DNA of 64,000 nt from Amycolatopsis xylanica (GCF_900107045.1 NZ_FNON01000004.1:620001-684000), one strand, 5' to 3'; counted from the stretch's first letter, positions 15,681 through 24,373 are shown. The notes: generated from the sequence alone by a model not told the origin. Made by a program: numbers and translations.

Positions 15681-16975
15681 TTGACGGCCTCCTGCGCGCG
15701 TGCGACGGATTCGCCGAGGATCTCGAGTGCCTCGGCGGCTTCGGTCTCGGTCAGTGTCATCGGCGGGGCGAGCCGGACGACGTTGTTGTGCAGCCCGCCC
15801 TTGCCGACCAGCAGGCCACGCTCGCGGGTCTCCTCCAGCACGATGCCCGCGGCCTCGGGGCTCGGCGTGGTGCCCGGCGAGACGAACTCCATGCCGATCA
15901 TCAGGCCCTTGCCACGCACGTCGCCGAGCACGTCGTACTTGTCGCCGAGGTCGCGCAGCCCGCGCAGCAGGTAGTCGCCGAGCTTGCGCGCGTTGCCCTG
16001 CAGGTCCTTGTCGAGCAGGTAGTCCAGCGTCGCCTTGGCGCCCGCGGTCGAGATCGGGTTGCCGCCGAAGGTCGAGATCGAGTTGGCGGTGAGGCAGTCC
16101 ATCAGGTCGCCGCGGGCGACCACACCGCCGATCGCGAGGCCGTTGCCGAGGCCCTTCGCGAACGTCAGCGCGTCCGGCGTGATGCCGTGCGCCTGGAACC
16201 CCCAGAAGTGCTCGCCGGTGCGGCCCCAGCCGGTCTGCACCTCATCGGAGATGAACAGGATGCCGTGCTCGTCGAGCACCTCCTTCATGGCGCCGAGCAG
16301 GCCGTCCGGCGGCACGTTGAACCCGCCGACACCCTGGATCGGCTCGGCGATCAGGGCGGCGACGTCGCCCGAGGTGGTCGTCTGCAGCACGTCACGCAGG
16401 TCGTCGACGCAGGCGGCGATGTAGTCCTTGTCGGACAGACCTGCGAACGGCCCGCGGTAGCGGTAACCGCCGTGCACGTAGCTGACCTTGACCGGCGAGA
16501 GCGAGCTCGCGGACCAGCCGCGGTTGCCGGTGATGCCGATCGTGGCGAACGCGCGGCCGTGATACGAGTTGCGCAGCGCCAGTATCTGGTTGCTGCGCCG
16601 CTGCTGCGTCGCGAGCATGAGCGCGGTCTCGTTGGCCTCGGTGCCGGAGTTGGTGAAGAACACCTTCGCGTCGGGGATGCCGGACAGCTCGGCGATCTGC
16701 TCGGCGAGCTCCACCTGCTTGCGGATCAGGTACAGCGTCGACGTGTGGAGCACGCCGGTGTCGAGCTGCGCGCGGATCGCGTCGGAGATCTCCTTGACGC
16801 CGTAGCCGATGGCGTTGGTCAGGATCCCGGCGAAGAAGTCGAGGTAGGTGTTGCCGTTCGAGTCGGTGACGCGCCTGCCTTCGGCACGGACGATCTCGAT
16901 GGGCTCCTTGTAATACAGGGCCAGCCACTGCGGGAGGACTGCCCGGTGCCGGTTCACCAACGTCTCTTCGCTCAT
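15677..16975 (-). CDS. Class III PLP aminotransferase (probable beta-alanine/omega-amino acid)
   Basis: A 432-residue fold-type I aminotransferase. It has NSGTEANETALMLA, the PLP aspartate in FISDEVQTGWGRTG and Lys274 in TFAKGLGNG. ATG at 16975 (MSEETLVNRH) begins the family-like N-terminus. It sits in a two-gene operon with mmsA and is divergent from pucR, so a role as beta-alanine:pyruvate (or 4-aminobutyrate) aminotransferase is likely: it would give malonate semialdehyde, the substrate of MmsA. Substrate specificity cannot be read from the sequence alone. Confidence 0.85.
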   Translation of the reverse strand: MSEETLVNRHRAVLPQWLALYYKEPIEIVRAEGRRVTDSNGNTYLDFFAGILTNAIGYGVKEISDAIRAQLDTGVLHTSTLYLIRKQVELAEQIAELSGIPDAKVFFTNSGTEANETALMLATQQRRSNQILALRNSYHGRAFATIGITGNRGWSASSLSPVKVSYVHGGYRYRGPFAGLSDKDYIAACVDDLRDVLQTTTSGDVAALIAEPIQGVGGFNVPPDGLLGAMKEVLDEHGILFISDEVQTGWGRTGEHFWGFQAHGITPDALTFAKGLGNGLAIGGVVARGDLMDCLTANSISTFGGNPISTAGAKATLDYLLDKDLQGNARKLGDYLLRGLRDLGDKYDVLGDVRGKGLMIGMEFVSPGTTPSPEAAGIVLEETRERGLLVGKGGLHNNVVRLAPPMTLTETEAAEALEILGESVARAQEAVK

Positions 16976-17058
16976 GGTTCCCGAGTCTCGGTGCGGGCGG
17001 CACGCTGGCACTACCGGCAACGTGTACCGACTAGCGCCACCGCCCGTACAGTCTGTGT

Positions 17059-18666
17059 ATGTATCCGACCGTGGCCGAAGTGCTCGCCTTGCCGGTTCTG
17101 CGGCATGGGCGGCCGCACGTCGTCGCGGGCGCGATCGGCCTCGGCGCGTACGTGCGCTGGGTGCACGTCGCCGAGGTCACCGACATCGCGCACCTGCTCA
17201 AGGGCGGCGAGCTGGTGCTCACCACGGGCGTCGCGCTGCCCGACGACGAGGCCACGCTCACCCGGTACATCGACGAGCTGGCGGCCGTCGGCGTGTCCGG
17301 GGTGATCATCGAGCTGGTCCGGCACTGGAACGACGAGCTGCCCGGCGCGCTCGTCCGCGCCGCCGACAAGCACGGGATCCCGCTGGTCACGCTGTCACGC
17401 GAGACGCGCTACGTCACCGTCACCGAGTCGGTCAACGGGCTGATCGTGGACGCCCAGGTCGCCGAGCTCAAGGCGGCCGAGCGCGTGCACGAGGTGTTCA
17501 CCGCGCTGACCGTGTCCGGCGCGGAGCCCGAGGCCGTGCTGCGCGAGGTCGCGCGGATGACCGAGCAGCCGGTGGTGCTGGAGACGCTGTCGCACGAGGT
17601 GCTCGCGTACGACGCGGCGGGCATGGACCCCGGTGACCTGCTCACGGGCTGGCTGACGCGGTCGCGCACGATCCAGCTCGGCGAACGCACCGGGTATCAC
17701 TCGGGCGCCGGCTGGCTGGTGACGATCGTCGGCGCGCGCGGGCACGACTGGGGGCGGCTGGTGCTCGTCTGCCCGGACACGCCCCCGCATCGCCACCGGG
17801 TGGTCGCCGAGCGCGCGGCGTCCGCGCTGGCCGTGCATCGCCTGGTCGCGAAGGACACCGACAGCCTCGAACGCCAGGCCCACCGTGCGGTGCTGTGCGA
17901 GCTGCTCGGCTCGCCGGTGCCGTCCGCGGAACTGCTCGCGCGCGCGTCCGCGCTGGCCGTGCCGCTGACCGGCGGCCAGCTGGTCGGCGTCGCCATCCGG
18001 CCGCGGCCGGCCTCGACCGGCCTGCCCGCGGTGTCCACCGGCCCGATGCTGCGCGAACTCGCCGAAGCGACCGCGCTGGCGGCGCGCCGGGCGCGGGTGC
18101 GCGCGCTGGTCGCGACGGTCGACGAGACGAGTGTGCGAGCACTGATCTCGTTGTCACCGGAGGCGAACCCGGACACCGTGCTGCACCGGCTGGCCACCGA
18201 CGTCCACGAGACGCGCGCGCCGAGCGTCGTCGCCGTCGGGACCACTGTGGACGGACCGGCCGAGGCACGCCGCACGCTCGTCGAGGCCGCGCACGTGGCC
18301 GCGGCCGCGTTGCGCACCGACGTGAAGCGGGTGTTCCACCGGCTCGACGACGTCCGCCTGCGCGGGCTCCTGCAGCTGCTGGCGACCGACGAGCGGCTGG
18401 AAGCCTTCGCGGCGCGGGAGCTCGGGCCGCTGCTCTCGCGGGACGCGGCGACGGGAAGCCGTCTGATGCAAGCACTGCGGCACTACTGCGAACACGGCGG
18501 CAACAAGTCGGCGGCGGCCGCGGCCGCGCACACCTCGCGGACCGCGTACTACCAGCAGCTGGCCCGGATCGAGCAGGTGCTCGGCGTCCAGCTGGAGGAT
18601 CCGGAGTCGATGCTCTCGCTCTACGTGGCGCTGCTGGCGCACGACACATTGACCACCCATTCGTGA
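17059..18666 (+). CDS. PucR-family transcriptional regulator
   Basis: A 535-residue regulator with the N-terminal PucR ligand domain (TVAEVLALPVLRHGRPHVVAG, then GGELVLTTGVALP), a central GGDEF-like region and the C-terminal helix-turn-helix (HCEHGGNK-like YCEHGGNKSAAAAAAHTSRT). PucR regulators control purine, pyrimidine and amino acid catabolic genes. It is transcribed away from the aminotransferase/mmsA operon across an 83-bp gap, so it probably controls that operon and perhaps the pyrimidine genes further on. A hairpin terminator follows directly. Confidence 0.9.
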   Translation: MYPTVAEVLALPVLRHGRPHVVAGAIGLGAYVRWVHVAEVTDIAHLLKGGELVLTTGVALPDDEATLTRYIDELAAVGVSGVIIELVRHWNDELPGALVRAADKHGIPLVTLSRETRYVTVTESVNGLIVDAQVAELKAAERVHEVFTALTVSGAEPEAVLREVARMTEQPVVLETLSHEVLAYDAAGMDPGDLLTGWLTRSRTIQLGERTGYHSGAGWLVTIVGARGHDWGRLVLVCPDTPPHRHRVVAERAASALAVHRLVAKDTDSLERQAHRAVLCELLGSPVPSAELLARASALAVPLTGGQLVGVAIRPRPASTGLPAVSTGPMLRELAEATALAARRARVRALVATVDETSVRALISLSPEANPDTVLHRLATDVHETRAPSVVAVGTTVDGPAEARRTLVEAAHVAAAALRTDVKRVFHRLDDVRLRGLLQLLATDERLEAFAARELGPLLSRDAATGSRLMQALRHYCEHGGNKSAAAAAAHTSRTAYYQQLARIEQVLGVQLEDPESMLSLYVALLAHDTLTTHS

Positions 18667-18673
18667 GAGTTGA

Positions 18674-18695
18674 CCACTCTTCCGAGTGGCCTTTT
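18674..18695 (+). terminator. Intrinsic terminator after pucR
   Basis: CCACTC-TTCC-GAGTGG forms a 6-bp stem with a 4-nt loop, followed by CCTTTT. It begins 8 bases after the pucR stop. The stem is short but the T run makes it the most conventional terminator in the window. Confidence 0.6.
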
Positions 18696-18723
18696 GTCGC
18701 GGGCAACTGCCGATAGATCTTGT

Positions 18724-19101
18724 ATGGCAATTTTCGAAACGATCACCGCCGTCGCCTTGGCCGCAGCTTCGCTGGCGGGCCCCGCGTCCCCCGAGAACGC
18801 TTCGTACGCCTTACGTCTCAGCCAGACCGACAGCAGCGGCGGCTACGCCCGCGCCACCCTCACTTGCAAAGAACCCGCCGGCTCGGTCAAGGATCCGGCC
18901 AAAGCCTGCGCGGTGCTCGAAGCCGCGGGCGGCAAGTTCTCCGCGATCGAAGAGGCCTCGACGGCCTGCCCGCTGAACTTCGCCCCGGTCACCGTCGCGG
19001 TCACCGGACGCTGGAACGGCGAGGCCGTCGACTACAAGAACGAGTTCCCCAACGCCTGCAACGCGTCCAACGCGACGCAGGGCATTTTCCCGCTCAAGTG
19101 A
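18724..19101 (+). CDS. Subtilisin inhibitor-like (SSI) secreted protease inhibitor
   Basis: A 125-residue exported protein of the Streptomyces subtilisin inhibitor family. A short signal peptide (about residues 1-22) precedes the SSI core. The four cysteines Cys48, Cys62, Cys82 and Cys112 match the two disulfides of SSI. The reactive loop reads CPLNFAPVTV, so Leu84 is the P1 residue (Met in SSI) and Asn85 is P1', predicting inhibition of subtilisin- or chymotrypsin-like proteases. ATG at 18724 is chosen because it starts the signal peptide directly. It is a single gene between two hairpins. Confidence 0.9.
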   Translation: MAIFETITAVALAAASLAGPASPENASYALRLSQTDSSGGYARATLTCKEPAGSVKDPAKACAVLEAAGGKFSAIEEASTACPLNFAPVTVAVTGRWNGEAVDYKNEFPNACNASNATQGIFPLK

Positions 19102-19106
19102 GACCA

Positions 19107-19149
19107 GGTGTGGTGAGCACCCTCCCCCTCGAACGGTGCTCACCACACC
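19107..19149. terminator. Bidirectional hairpin between convergent genes
   Basis: A 15-bp perfect inverted repeat (GGTGTGGTGAGCACC and its complement) with a 13-nt C-rich loop. It starts 6 bases after the SSI stop and ends 4 bases before the stop of the convergent DUF4153 gene, so it can end transcription from both sides. No T run is present. Confidence 0.75.
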
Positions 19150-19152
19150 CAC

Positions 19153-21090
19153 CTACCGGCCCGCCATCCTGGAGAAGTTGAACTCCTGCCAGGAATCGGC
19201 CTTGATACCAGCCCGAACCGGTCCGCGAACCGCCGCCCGGACCGGCTCGGGCAACCTCTCCACCGCGGGCAGCACATCGGCGGAAAGCGTGCTCAGATAA
19301 GCGGAATCGATGCCATGCCCATCGGCCATCCGATCGATGTTGCGGTCGGCGATGAACCGCTCCGGGTTCAGCACGGCCAGCGCCAGCAGCGCGGCCATCG
19401 CGGTCCCGATCGCCGCCCTCGACAGCCACGCCTGGTCCAGCTTCCAGATCGCGGCGATCATCAGCAGATAGACGGCGCCGAGCCAGAGTTCACAGGTCTC
19501 GACGAGGAGTCGCAGCACGGTGAACCCGTACGCCTGCTGATATGTCCACATGCGACTCAACGCGGACGCCACGATCACCAGCGTCAGCAGGCTCAGCGCG
19601 GTGAGCACGCCCCGCAGCCACCAGCGGTCTTGCGTGGTTTCCTTGCTGCCCCACCGCAACGCGATCACGATGACCCCCAGTGTCAGCACCGTGATCGCGG
19701 ACAGCTGCCAGAACCCTCCCCTGGCGTACTCGGCGTAGGTAAGCCCTGACGTGCGCAGGACGTAAGCGTCGCCCCCGAACAACGCGACAAGCTGAGCGAA
19801 CACGAACCCGGCGAACAGGAGCGTCAGCACGCCGACCGGCAGCGCCCATTCGATCCGGTGCAGCACCTTGTTTTGAGTGGCTTCCCCGGCTGGGCGCGGC
19901 GGCGCGGCGAGCACGAACAGCGCGCCCGCGGTGGCGGCCCCGACCAGTCCGAACACGAAGATCCACTGGACGGCGTAGGCCCCGTCGATCTCCGGCATCG
20001 CGGCGCTGAGCACCCCGGCGAAGGTGGCGTCGGCCGAACTCAGGAGGGGGACGAAGACCGCGAGCAGCGCGAGCGTCACGAAGACGGCCGAGGCCGTGCG
20101 TTTGGTCGCGCCGCTGGGCTTGCGATGGGTCTTCTTGCGGCCTCGGCCGAGCCAGGCGAGTCCGCCGAAGGCCTCGATCGGGACGGCGAGGATGTCGTAC
20201 AGGAGTCCTTTGACGGACCTCGGTCCCACGACGGCCAGCGATCCGGCCGTCGCCGCCGCGAGCGCGCAGAAGACGAAGAGCCACTCGGCCGCGCGGATCG
20301 TTCCTACGGCGAGGAGAGCCAGAGCCAGTGCGGCCCAGAGGATCCTTGCGCGGCTTGGGTTTCTTGGGGTTGGCTGGGTTTGGTGAGGGCCTCCCTCACT
20401 CGGCCTGCCTGGGTGAGGGCCTCCTTTACCCGGCCCAGCTTGGTCGGGGCCTCCCTCGCCCGCCCCCTCTGGATGAAGGCTCCCTTCATCCGCCTCCACT
20501 GGATGAAGGCTCCCTTCATCCGCCTCCACTGGATGAAGGCTCCCCTCATCCACCCCCTCTGGATGAAGGCTCCCCTCATCCACCCCCTCTGGATGAAGGC
20601 TCCCCTCATCCACCTCCACTGGATGAAGGCTCCCCTCATCCAGGTCGAACTCGTGAGGGCCTCCCTCACCCGCTTCCGCTTGGCGAGGGCCTCCTTCACT
20701 CACCCTGGCTTGGGCAGGGCCTCCCTCACCAAGCCCAGCCTGGTCAGGGCCTCCCTCACCACCTGGATGAAGGCTCCCTTCATCCGCCCCCGCCGACCGA
20801 CCACCCCAGTCCCGAGCCCGCCGATCCGCGACCACCACAGCCACCACACAAACGATCCCCGCCACCAGCCACCCGACCCCCGGCCGGTCCAGCGGAATCA
20901 CGATCGCCCCCACCACAGCCGCCGCCACCACGGCGGGCAATACCGACGGCGGCAGAGCCACCCGCGCCGACTTGGGCACATAAGCGGGCCGGGCGAGCAC
21001 CGGAACCGGCGGCACCGGACGCGCCTCCGGTGGTGGTGGCATCGGGGCGACAGTCGCCACCGGGGTCGCGTGAGCAGGCCGATCGGCCAT
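19153..21090 (-). CDS. DUF4153/DUF4173-like integral membrane protein with repeat insertion
   Basis: A 645-residue polytopic membrane protein of unknown function. A proline-rich N-terminus is followed by two TM segments (about residues 45-90), then residues 98-235 made of ten-residue repeats such as DEGSLHPVEV and EGGPHQ, then at least nine further TM segments. The C-terminal block ALAVLNPERFIADRNIDRM is typical of the DUF4153/DUF4173 group. The start ATG is preceded by GGAGG. The hydrophilic repeat segment is encoded by an array of short palindromes with 30-bp period and looks like an in-frame insertion into a loop. It is followed on the same strand direction by nothing; the SSI gene converges on it. 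Confidence 0.8.
   Translation of the reverse strand: MADRPAHATPVATVAPMPPPPEARPVPPVPVLARPAYVPKSARVALPPSVLPAVVAAAVVGAIVIPLDRPGVGWLVAGIVCVVAVVVADRRARDWGGRSAGADEGSLHPGGEGGPDQAGLGEGGPAQARVSEGGPRQAEAGEGGPHEFDLDEGSLHPVEVDEGSLHPEGVDEGSLHPEGVDEGSLHPVEADEGSLHPVEADEGSLHPEGAGEGGPDQAGPGKGGPHPGRPSEGGPHQTQPTPRNPSRARILWAALALALLAVGTIRAAEWLFVFCALAAATAGSLAVVGPRSVKGLLYDILAVPIEAFGGLAWLGRGRKKTHRKPSGATKRTASAVFVTLALLAVFVPLLSSADATFAGVLSAAMPEIDGAYAVQWIFVFGLVGAATAGALFVLAAPPRPAGEATQNKVLHRIEWALPVGVLTLLFAGFVFAQLVALFGGDAYVLRTSGLTYAEYARGGFWQLSAITVLTLGVIVIALRWGSKETTQDRWWLRGVLTALSLLTLVIVASALSRMWTYQQAYGFTVLRLLVETCELWLGAVYLLMIAAIWKLDQAWLSRAAIGTAMAALLALAVLNPERFIADRNIDRMADGHGIDSAYLSTLSADVLPAVERLPEPVRAAVRGPVRAGIKADSWQEFNFSRMAGR
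20381..20790. repeat. 30-bp-period array of mini palindromes inside a gene
   Basis: Fourteen short palindromes lie within the DUF4153-like gene. Thirteen start exactly every 30 bp from 20381 to 20741; the last (20764) is out of step. Two kinds occur: GTGAGGGCCTCCCTCAC-like units (20381, 20411, 20441, 20651, 20681, 20711, 20741) and GGATGAAGGCTCCCTTCATC-like units (20471, 20501, 20531, 20561, 20591, 20621, 20764). The period is ten codons, so the reading frame is kept. Confidence 0.92.
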
Positions 21091-21161
21091 GGGAATCCTC
21101 CAGAGGGTGTGCTTGATCGCCCCGTGTCCCGCAAGCGGTCCGGGGTGATTTCAGGGAAAGG

Positions 21162-22169
21162 TCAGCGCGGCAGGGTCACGCGGATCCGGGAACCGGGGCC
21201 CGCGACCCCGATCGAGCCGCCGTGCAGGTCGACGACCCAGCGTGCGATGTTCAGGCCGAGGCCCGTGCCACCGCCGCCTGCCCGTTCGCCCCGGGTGAAG
21301 CGCTCGAAGACGCGGGCGTGGTCCTCGGGGCGGATGCCGGGGCCCTCGTCCCGGACTTCGATGACCACGTGGTCGCCGAGCACCCGGGCTTCGACGCCCA
21401 CCTCGCCGCCCGCCGGTCCGTGGCGGGCGGCGTTGTCGAGCAGGTTGAGCAGGACCTGGTGCAGGCGCGCGCGGTCGGCGGACACGACGATGCGGGGTTC
21501 CAGGTCGACCGTGAAGCGGACGCCGCGGCCGAGTGCGGCGGCCATCACCTCGGCCTCGGCGATGACCTCGTCGACCAGTGGCGCTAGTTCGACGTCCTCC
21601 ACGTCCAGTGGGAAGGCGCCCGCGTCGATGCGGGAGAGGTCGAGCAGTTCGGAGACGAGCGCGCTGAGCCGCTCGGTCTGGGTGAGCGCGGTGCGCAGCG
21701 TCCGGGGATCGGGGTGCTCGACGCCGTCGACGAGGTTTTCGAGCACGCCGTTGAGCGCGGTGATCGGGGTCCGCAGTTCGTGGGAGACGTTGGCGATGAG
21801 GTCGCGGCGCTGCTGGTCGGCGGCGGCGAGGTCGGCGGCCATCCGGTTGAACGCGTCGGCGAGCCTGCCGACCTCGTCGCGTGAGGTCGCGCGGACCCGG
21901 CGGGTGTAGTCGCCCTTGGCCATCCGGCCCGCGGCGGCCGTCATCTCCCGCAGCGGCCTGGTCATACCGTGCGCCAGAATCTGCGACGTGACCAGCGCCA
22001 AGACCACGGCCGTGATCGTGGTCCGCGGTGGCAGCCAGCCGATCTGCCAGCGGAAGAAGCCGAGCGCGATGCCGCCGGAGCCGACGATCAGCAACGCCAG
22101 CTTGATCTTGATCGACCGCACCGGGTCGAGTGGTCTCGGCAGGAAGTCGACAAGGGTCTGGAGTTTCAC
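21162..22169 (-). CDS. Sensor histidine kinase (HAMP, HisKA, HATPase)
   Basis: A 335-residue membrane histidine kinase. Two TM segments (about residues 23-40 and 48-66) enclose almost no extracellular loop, so it probably senses a membrane or intracellular signal. A HAMP domain (about 67-118) precedes the phosphoacceptor His130 in VSHELRTPI, then the N box LLNLLDNAARHG and G boxes DEGPGIRPEDHARVF and GTGLGLNIARWV. GTG at 22169 overlaps the response regulator stop (GTGA). The signal is unknown. Confidence 0.93.
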   Translation of the reverse strand: MKLQTLVDFLPRPLDPVRSIKIKLALLIVGSGGIALGFFRWQIGWLPPRTTITAVVLALVTSQILAHGMTRPLREMTAAAGRMAKGDYTRRVRATSRDEVGRLADAFNRMAADLAAADQQRRDLIANVSHELRTPITALNGVLENLVDGVEHPDPRTLRTALTQTERLSALVSELLDLSRIDAGAFPLDVEDVELAPLVDEVIAEAEVMAAALGRGVRFTVDLEPRIVVSADRARLHQVLLNLLDNAARHGPAGGEVGVEARVLGDHVVIEVRDEGPGIRPEDHARVFERFTRGERAGGGGTGLGLNIARWVVDLHGGSIGVAGPGSRIRVTLPR

Positions 22170-22846
22170 GAGTTGACGTCCAGCGCGTAGCCGACGCCGT
22201 GCACGGTCCGGATGAGATCCGCGCCGAGCTTGCGTCGCAGTGCCTTGATGTGGCTGTCGACGGCGCGGGTGCCGGACGCGTCCGCCCAGTCCCAGACCTC
22301 GCTGAGCAGGCGTTCCCGCGCCAGCACCGCCCGCGGCCGCTTCGCGAGATGCACCAGGAGCTCGAACTCCAGCGGCGTCAGCTGCGCTTCGGAGTCGCCA
22401 CGGGACACGCGGCGCTCGTCGATGTCGATCTCGAGGTCGCCCAGCACGATCTTGGAACTGCGCGGCACGGCGCGGTCGACCCGCCGGAGCAGCGCCTGCA
22501 CCCTGGCCGCGAGCACGCGCATCGAAAACGGCTTGGTCAGGTAGTCGTCCGCGCCGACGCCGAGCCCGATGAGCAGGTCGGTCTCGTCGGCGCGCGCGGT
22601 CAGCATGAGCACCGGCACCGGGCGGCGCGCCTGGATCCGGCGGCAGACCTCGAGCCCGTCGAACCCCGGCAGCATCACGTCGAGCACCACCAGGTCGGGT
22701 TCGGCGCTCTCGGCCCTGGCGACGGCGGCGGGCCCGTCGTGCGCGAGCTCGATCGCGTGCCCCTCCGCACGCAGCCTGGCCGCGATCGACTCGGCGATCG
22801 TGAGGTCGTCCTCGACGACGAGAATCCGCCGCGCTCCCAGTTCCAT
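22166..22846 (-). CDS. OmpR/PhoB-type response regulator
   Basis: A 226-residue response regulator: receiver domain with the acidic pair Asp13/Asp14, phosphoacceptor Asp56 in VVLDVMLPG and the conserved lysine in YLTKPFSM, then a winged-helix DNA-binding domain (LTPLEFELLVHLAKRP, DSHIKALRRKLG). ATG at 22846 is preferred over an in-frame codon six residues upstream. It is the first gene of a two-gene operon with the histidine kinase. Its closest upstream neighbour, the Tat-exported hydrolase, is divergent and could be a target. Confidence 0.93.
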   Translation of the reverse strand: MELGARRILVVEDDLTIAESIAARLRAEGHAIELAHDGPAAVARAESAEPDLVVLDVMLPGFDGLEVCRRIQARRPVPVLMLTARADETDLLIGLGVGADDYLTKPFSMRVLAARVQALLRRVDRAVPRSSKIVLGDLEIDIDERRVSRGDSEAQLTPLEFELLVHLAKRPRAVLARERLLSEVWDWADASGTRAVDSHIKALRRKLGADLIRTVHGVGYALDVNS

Positions 22847-22997
22847 GGCTCTGACCTTAAGCAATGCGCGTGGAGACGATCCGTGCGGTTTGTGAAGATC
22901 GTGTGGAGGCCCAGCCTTTCAAGCGTGCTTGAAAGGCCTTGCCAACGTCTGAACCGCCCACAATGCTCTCCGCACTTAACGCTGGAGGGAAGCCGAT

Positions 22998-23957
22998 ATG
23001 CAGTTCTCAAGACGTAAGATGCTCGCCGCCGGAGCCGGCGTGGCCGCGACCGCGGCGACCGGCGGAGTCGCCTCGGCTTCGGTAGACCACTCGGTTTCCG
23101 ACACCGCGCTGGCCCGCTCACTGGGCTTCACCAGCGCTCACGCCGACGTGAACGGCACCAGCCTGCATTACGTGACCGGCGGCCAGGGAGCCCCGCTGGT
23201 CCTGCTGCCCGGCTGGCCCGAGACCTGGTGGCAGTTCCGCAAGATCATGCCGGCGCTGGCCCGCCGCTACCGCGTGATCGCCGTCGACCTGCGCGGCATG
23301 GGCGGCTCGGCCAAGCCCGCGGGCGGCTACGACAAGAAGACGATGGCGCGCGACATCTTCGAGCTGACCCGCCGTCTCGGCCACACCCAGGTCAACATCG
23401 CGGGCCACGACATCGGCGCCATGGTCGCCCACAGCTTCGCCATCAACCACAGCGACGCGACCACCAAGGTCGCCCTGCTCGACGTGGCCCACCCCGACGA
23501 GAGCCTCTACCAGCTGCCGCTGCTGCCCAAGCCGGGCGAGTTCCACCTGTGGTGGTTCGCCTTCAACCAGGTCCGCGCGCTCCCCGAGCAGCTCATCACC
23601 GGCCGTTCCCGCTTCCTGATCGACTACTTCTGCGACCTCCTGCTGGTCAACCCCGCCGCGATCAGCGACGCCACCCGCGCGATCTACGCGCAGGCCTACG
23701 CCAAGCCGGACGCGATCCGCGCGGGCAACGCCTGGTACCAGGCCTTCAACCAGGACATCGAAGACCAGAAGACCTACCCCAAGGTCACCAAGCCACTGCT
23801 CGGCCTGGCCGCCGAGGCGAGCTTCGAGTTCTTCCAGTACGTCTTGTCCACCAAGGGAACCGACGTCCGGGTGAGCAAAGTGGAGCGTTCCGGCCACTTC
23901 CTCGCCGAGGAGCAGCCGGACACCGTCATCCGCGCCCTCACCGAGTTCTTCGCCTGA
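22998..23957 (+). CDS. Tat-exported alpha/beta hydrolase (epoxide hydrolase-like)
   Basis: A 319-residue alpha/beta hydrolase with a twin-arginine signal (SRRKMLAAGAGVAATAATGG). The nucleophile elbow is GHDIGAM, with aspartate at the nucleophile position as in epoxide hydrolases and haloalkane dehalogenases, not serine. HGxP-like LPGWPETWWQF gives the oxyanion hole and SGHFLAEEQP supplies the catalytic histidine. It begins about 150 bp from the divergent response regulator, so their promoters share this space. The substrate is not predictable; an epoxide or ester outside the cytoplasm is likely. Confidence 0.88.
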   Translation: MQFSRRKMLAAGAGVAATAATGGVASASVDHSVSDTALARSLGFTSAHADVNGTSLHYVTGGQGAPLVLLPGWPETWWQFRKIMPALARRYRVIAVDLRGMGGSAKPAGGYDKKTMARDIFELTRRLGHTQVNIAGHDIGAMVAHSFAINHSDATTKVALLDVAHPDESLYQLPLLPKPGEFHLWWFAFNQVRALPEQLITGRSRFLIDYFCDLLLVNPAAISDATRAIYAQAYAKPDAIRAGNAWYQAFNQDIEDQKTYPKVTKPLLGLAAEASFEFFQYVLSTKGTDVRVSKVERSGHFLAEEQPDTVIRALTEFFA

Positions 23958-23964
23958 GCCCCGG

Positions 23965-24014
23965 GGGTCGTGAGTGTTGCGGCCGGTTCTAACCGGCCTA
24001 AACACTCACGACTC
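23965..24014. repeat. Family A palindrome, copy 4
   Basis: Inverted repeat with GGGTCGTGAGTGTTGC arms and GGTTCTAACC core, 8 bases after the hydrolase stop. The stop codon of the convergent small gene (24006-24008) lies inside its right arm, so the element forms the 3' end of both genes. Confidence 0.88.
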
Positions 24015-24373
24015 CTGACGTCGGGTCAGGCGATCGAGGTACTTGATCAGCCTGCGTTCGCTGCGGTACACCCAGTCGCGGACGTCGGGATCGAGGTCGG
24101 CGAACGGATCTTCCAGGACTTTGTCGCGAGGGACATGCACCATCGCGCCCACCCAAGTCCGGCAGTCGGAACACCACGCGAGACCGATGCACCGCTCGTA
24201 GGACGAAGACGCCGGTGGGTGGTACCGGTAAGCGAAGGATCGAATCGTCCCAGTGCATGCGACCGGCTTGCCGTACTCGGCGGCGTCCGGCGCATGCAGC
24301 CTTGAGACTTTCCTTCAATTGTATTGAGTCCAGTGATCTTCCATGGGCCCTCCCAACGCTCAGCAGCCTTCAT
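24006..24373 (-). pseudogene. Frameshifted small cysteine-containing protein gene
   Basis: ATG at 24373 starts MKAAERWEGPWKITGLN, and this frame later becomes arginine/serine-rich noise. A second frame is open from about 24314 to the TGA at 24006 and reads as good coding sequence (KPVACTGTIRSF, YERCIGLAWCSDCRTWVG, DPDVRDWVYRSERRLIKYLD) but has no ATG, GTG or TTG at a suitable place. Joining them by one missing base near 24310-24314 (GGAAAGTC) gives a coherent protein of about 122 residues with a CxxC-type cluster. It is either a pseudogene, a sequencing error or a recoded gene. Its start overlaps the preceding 73-residue gene by 14 bases. Function unknown. Confidence 0.55.

Noticed and set aside
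20381..20790. Possible CRISPR array (regular 30-bp period)
   Set aside because: There are no variable spacers of constant length between identical repeats, the repeat itself is palindromic and contiguous, it lies inside a coding gene in frame, and no cas gene is present.
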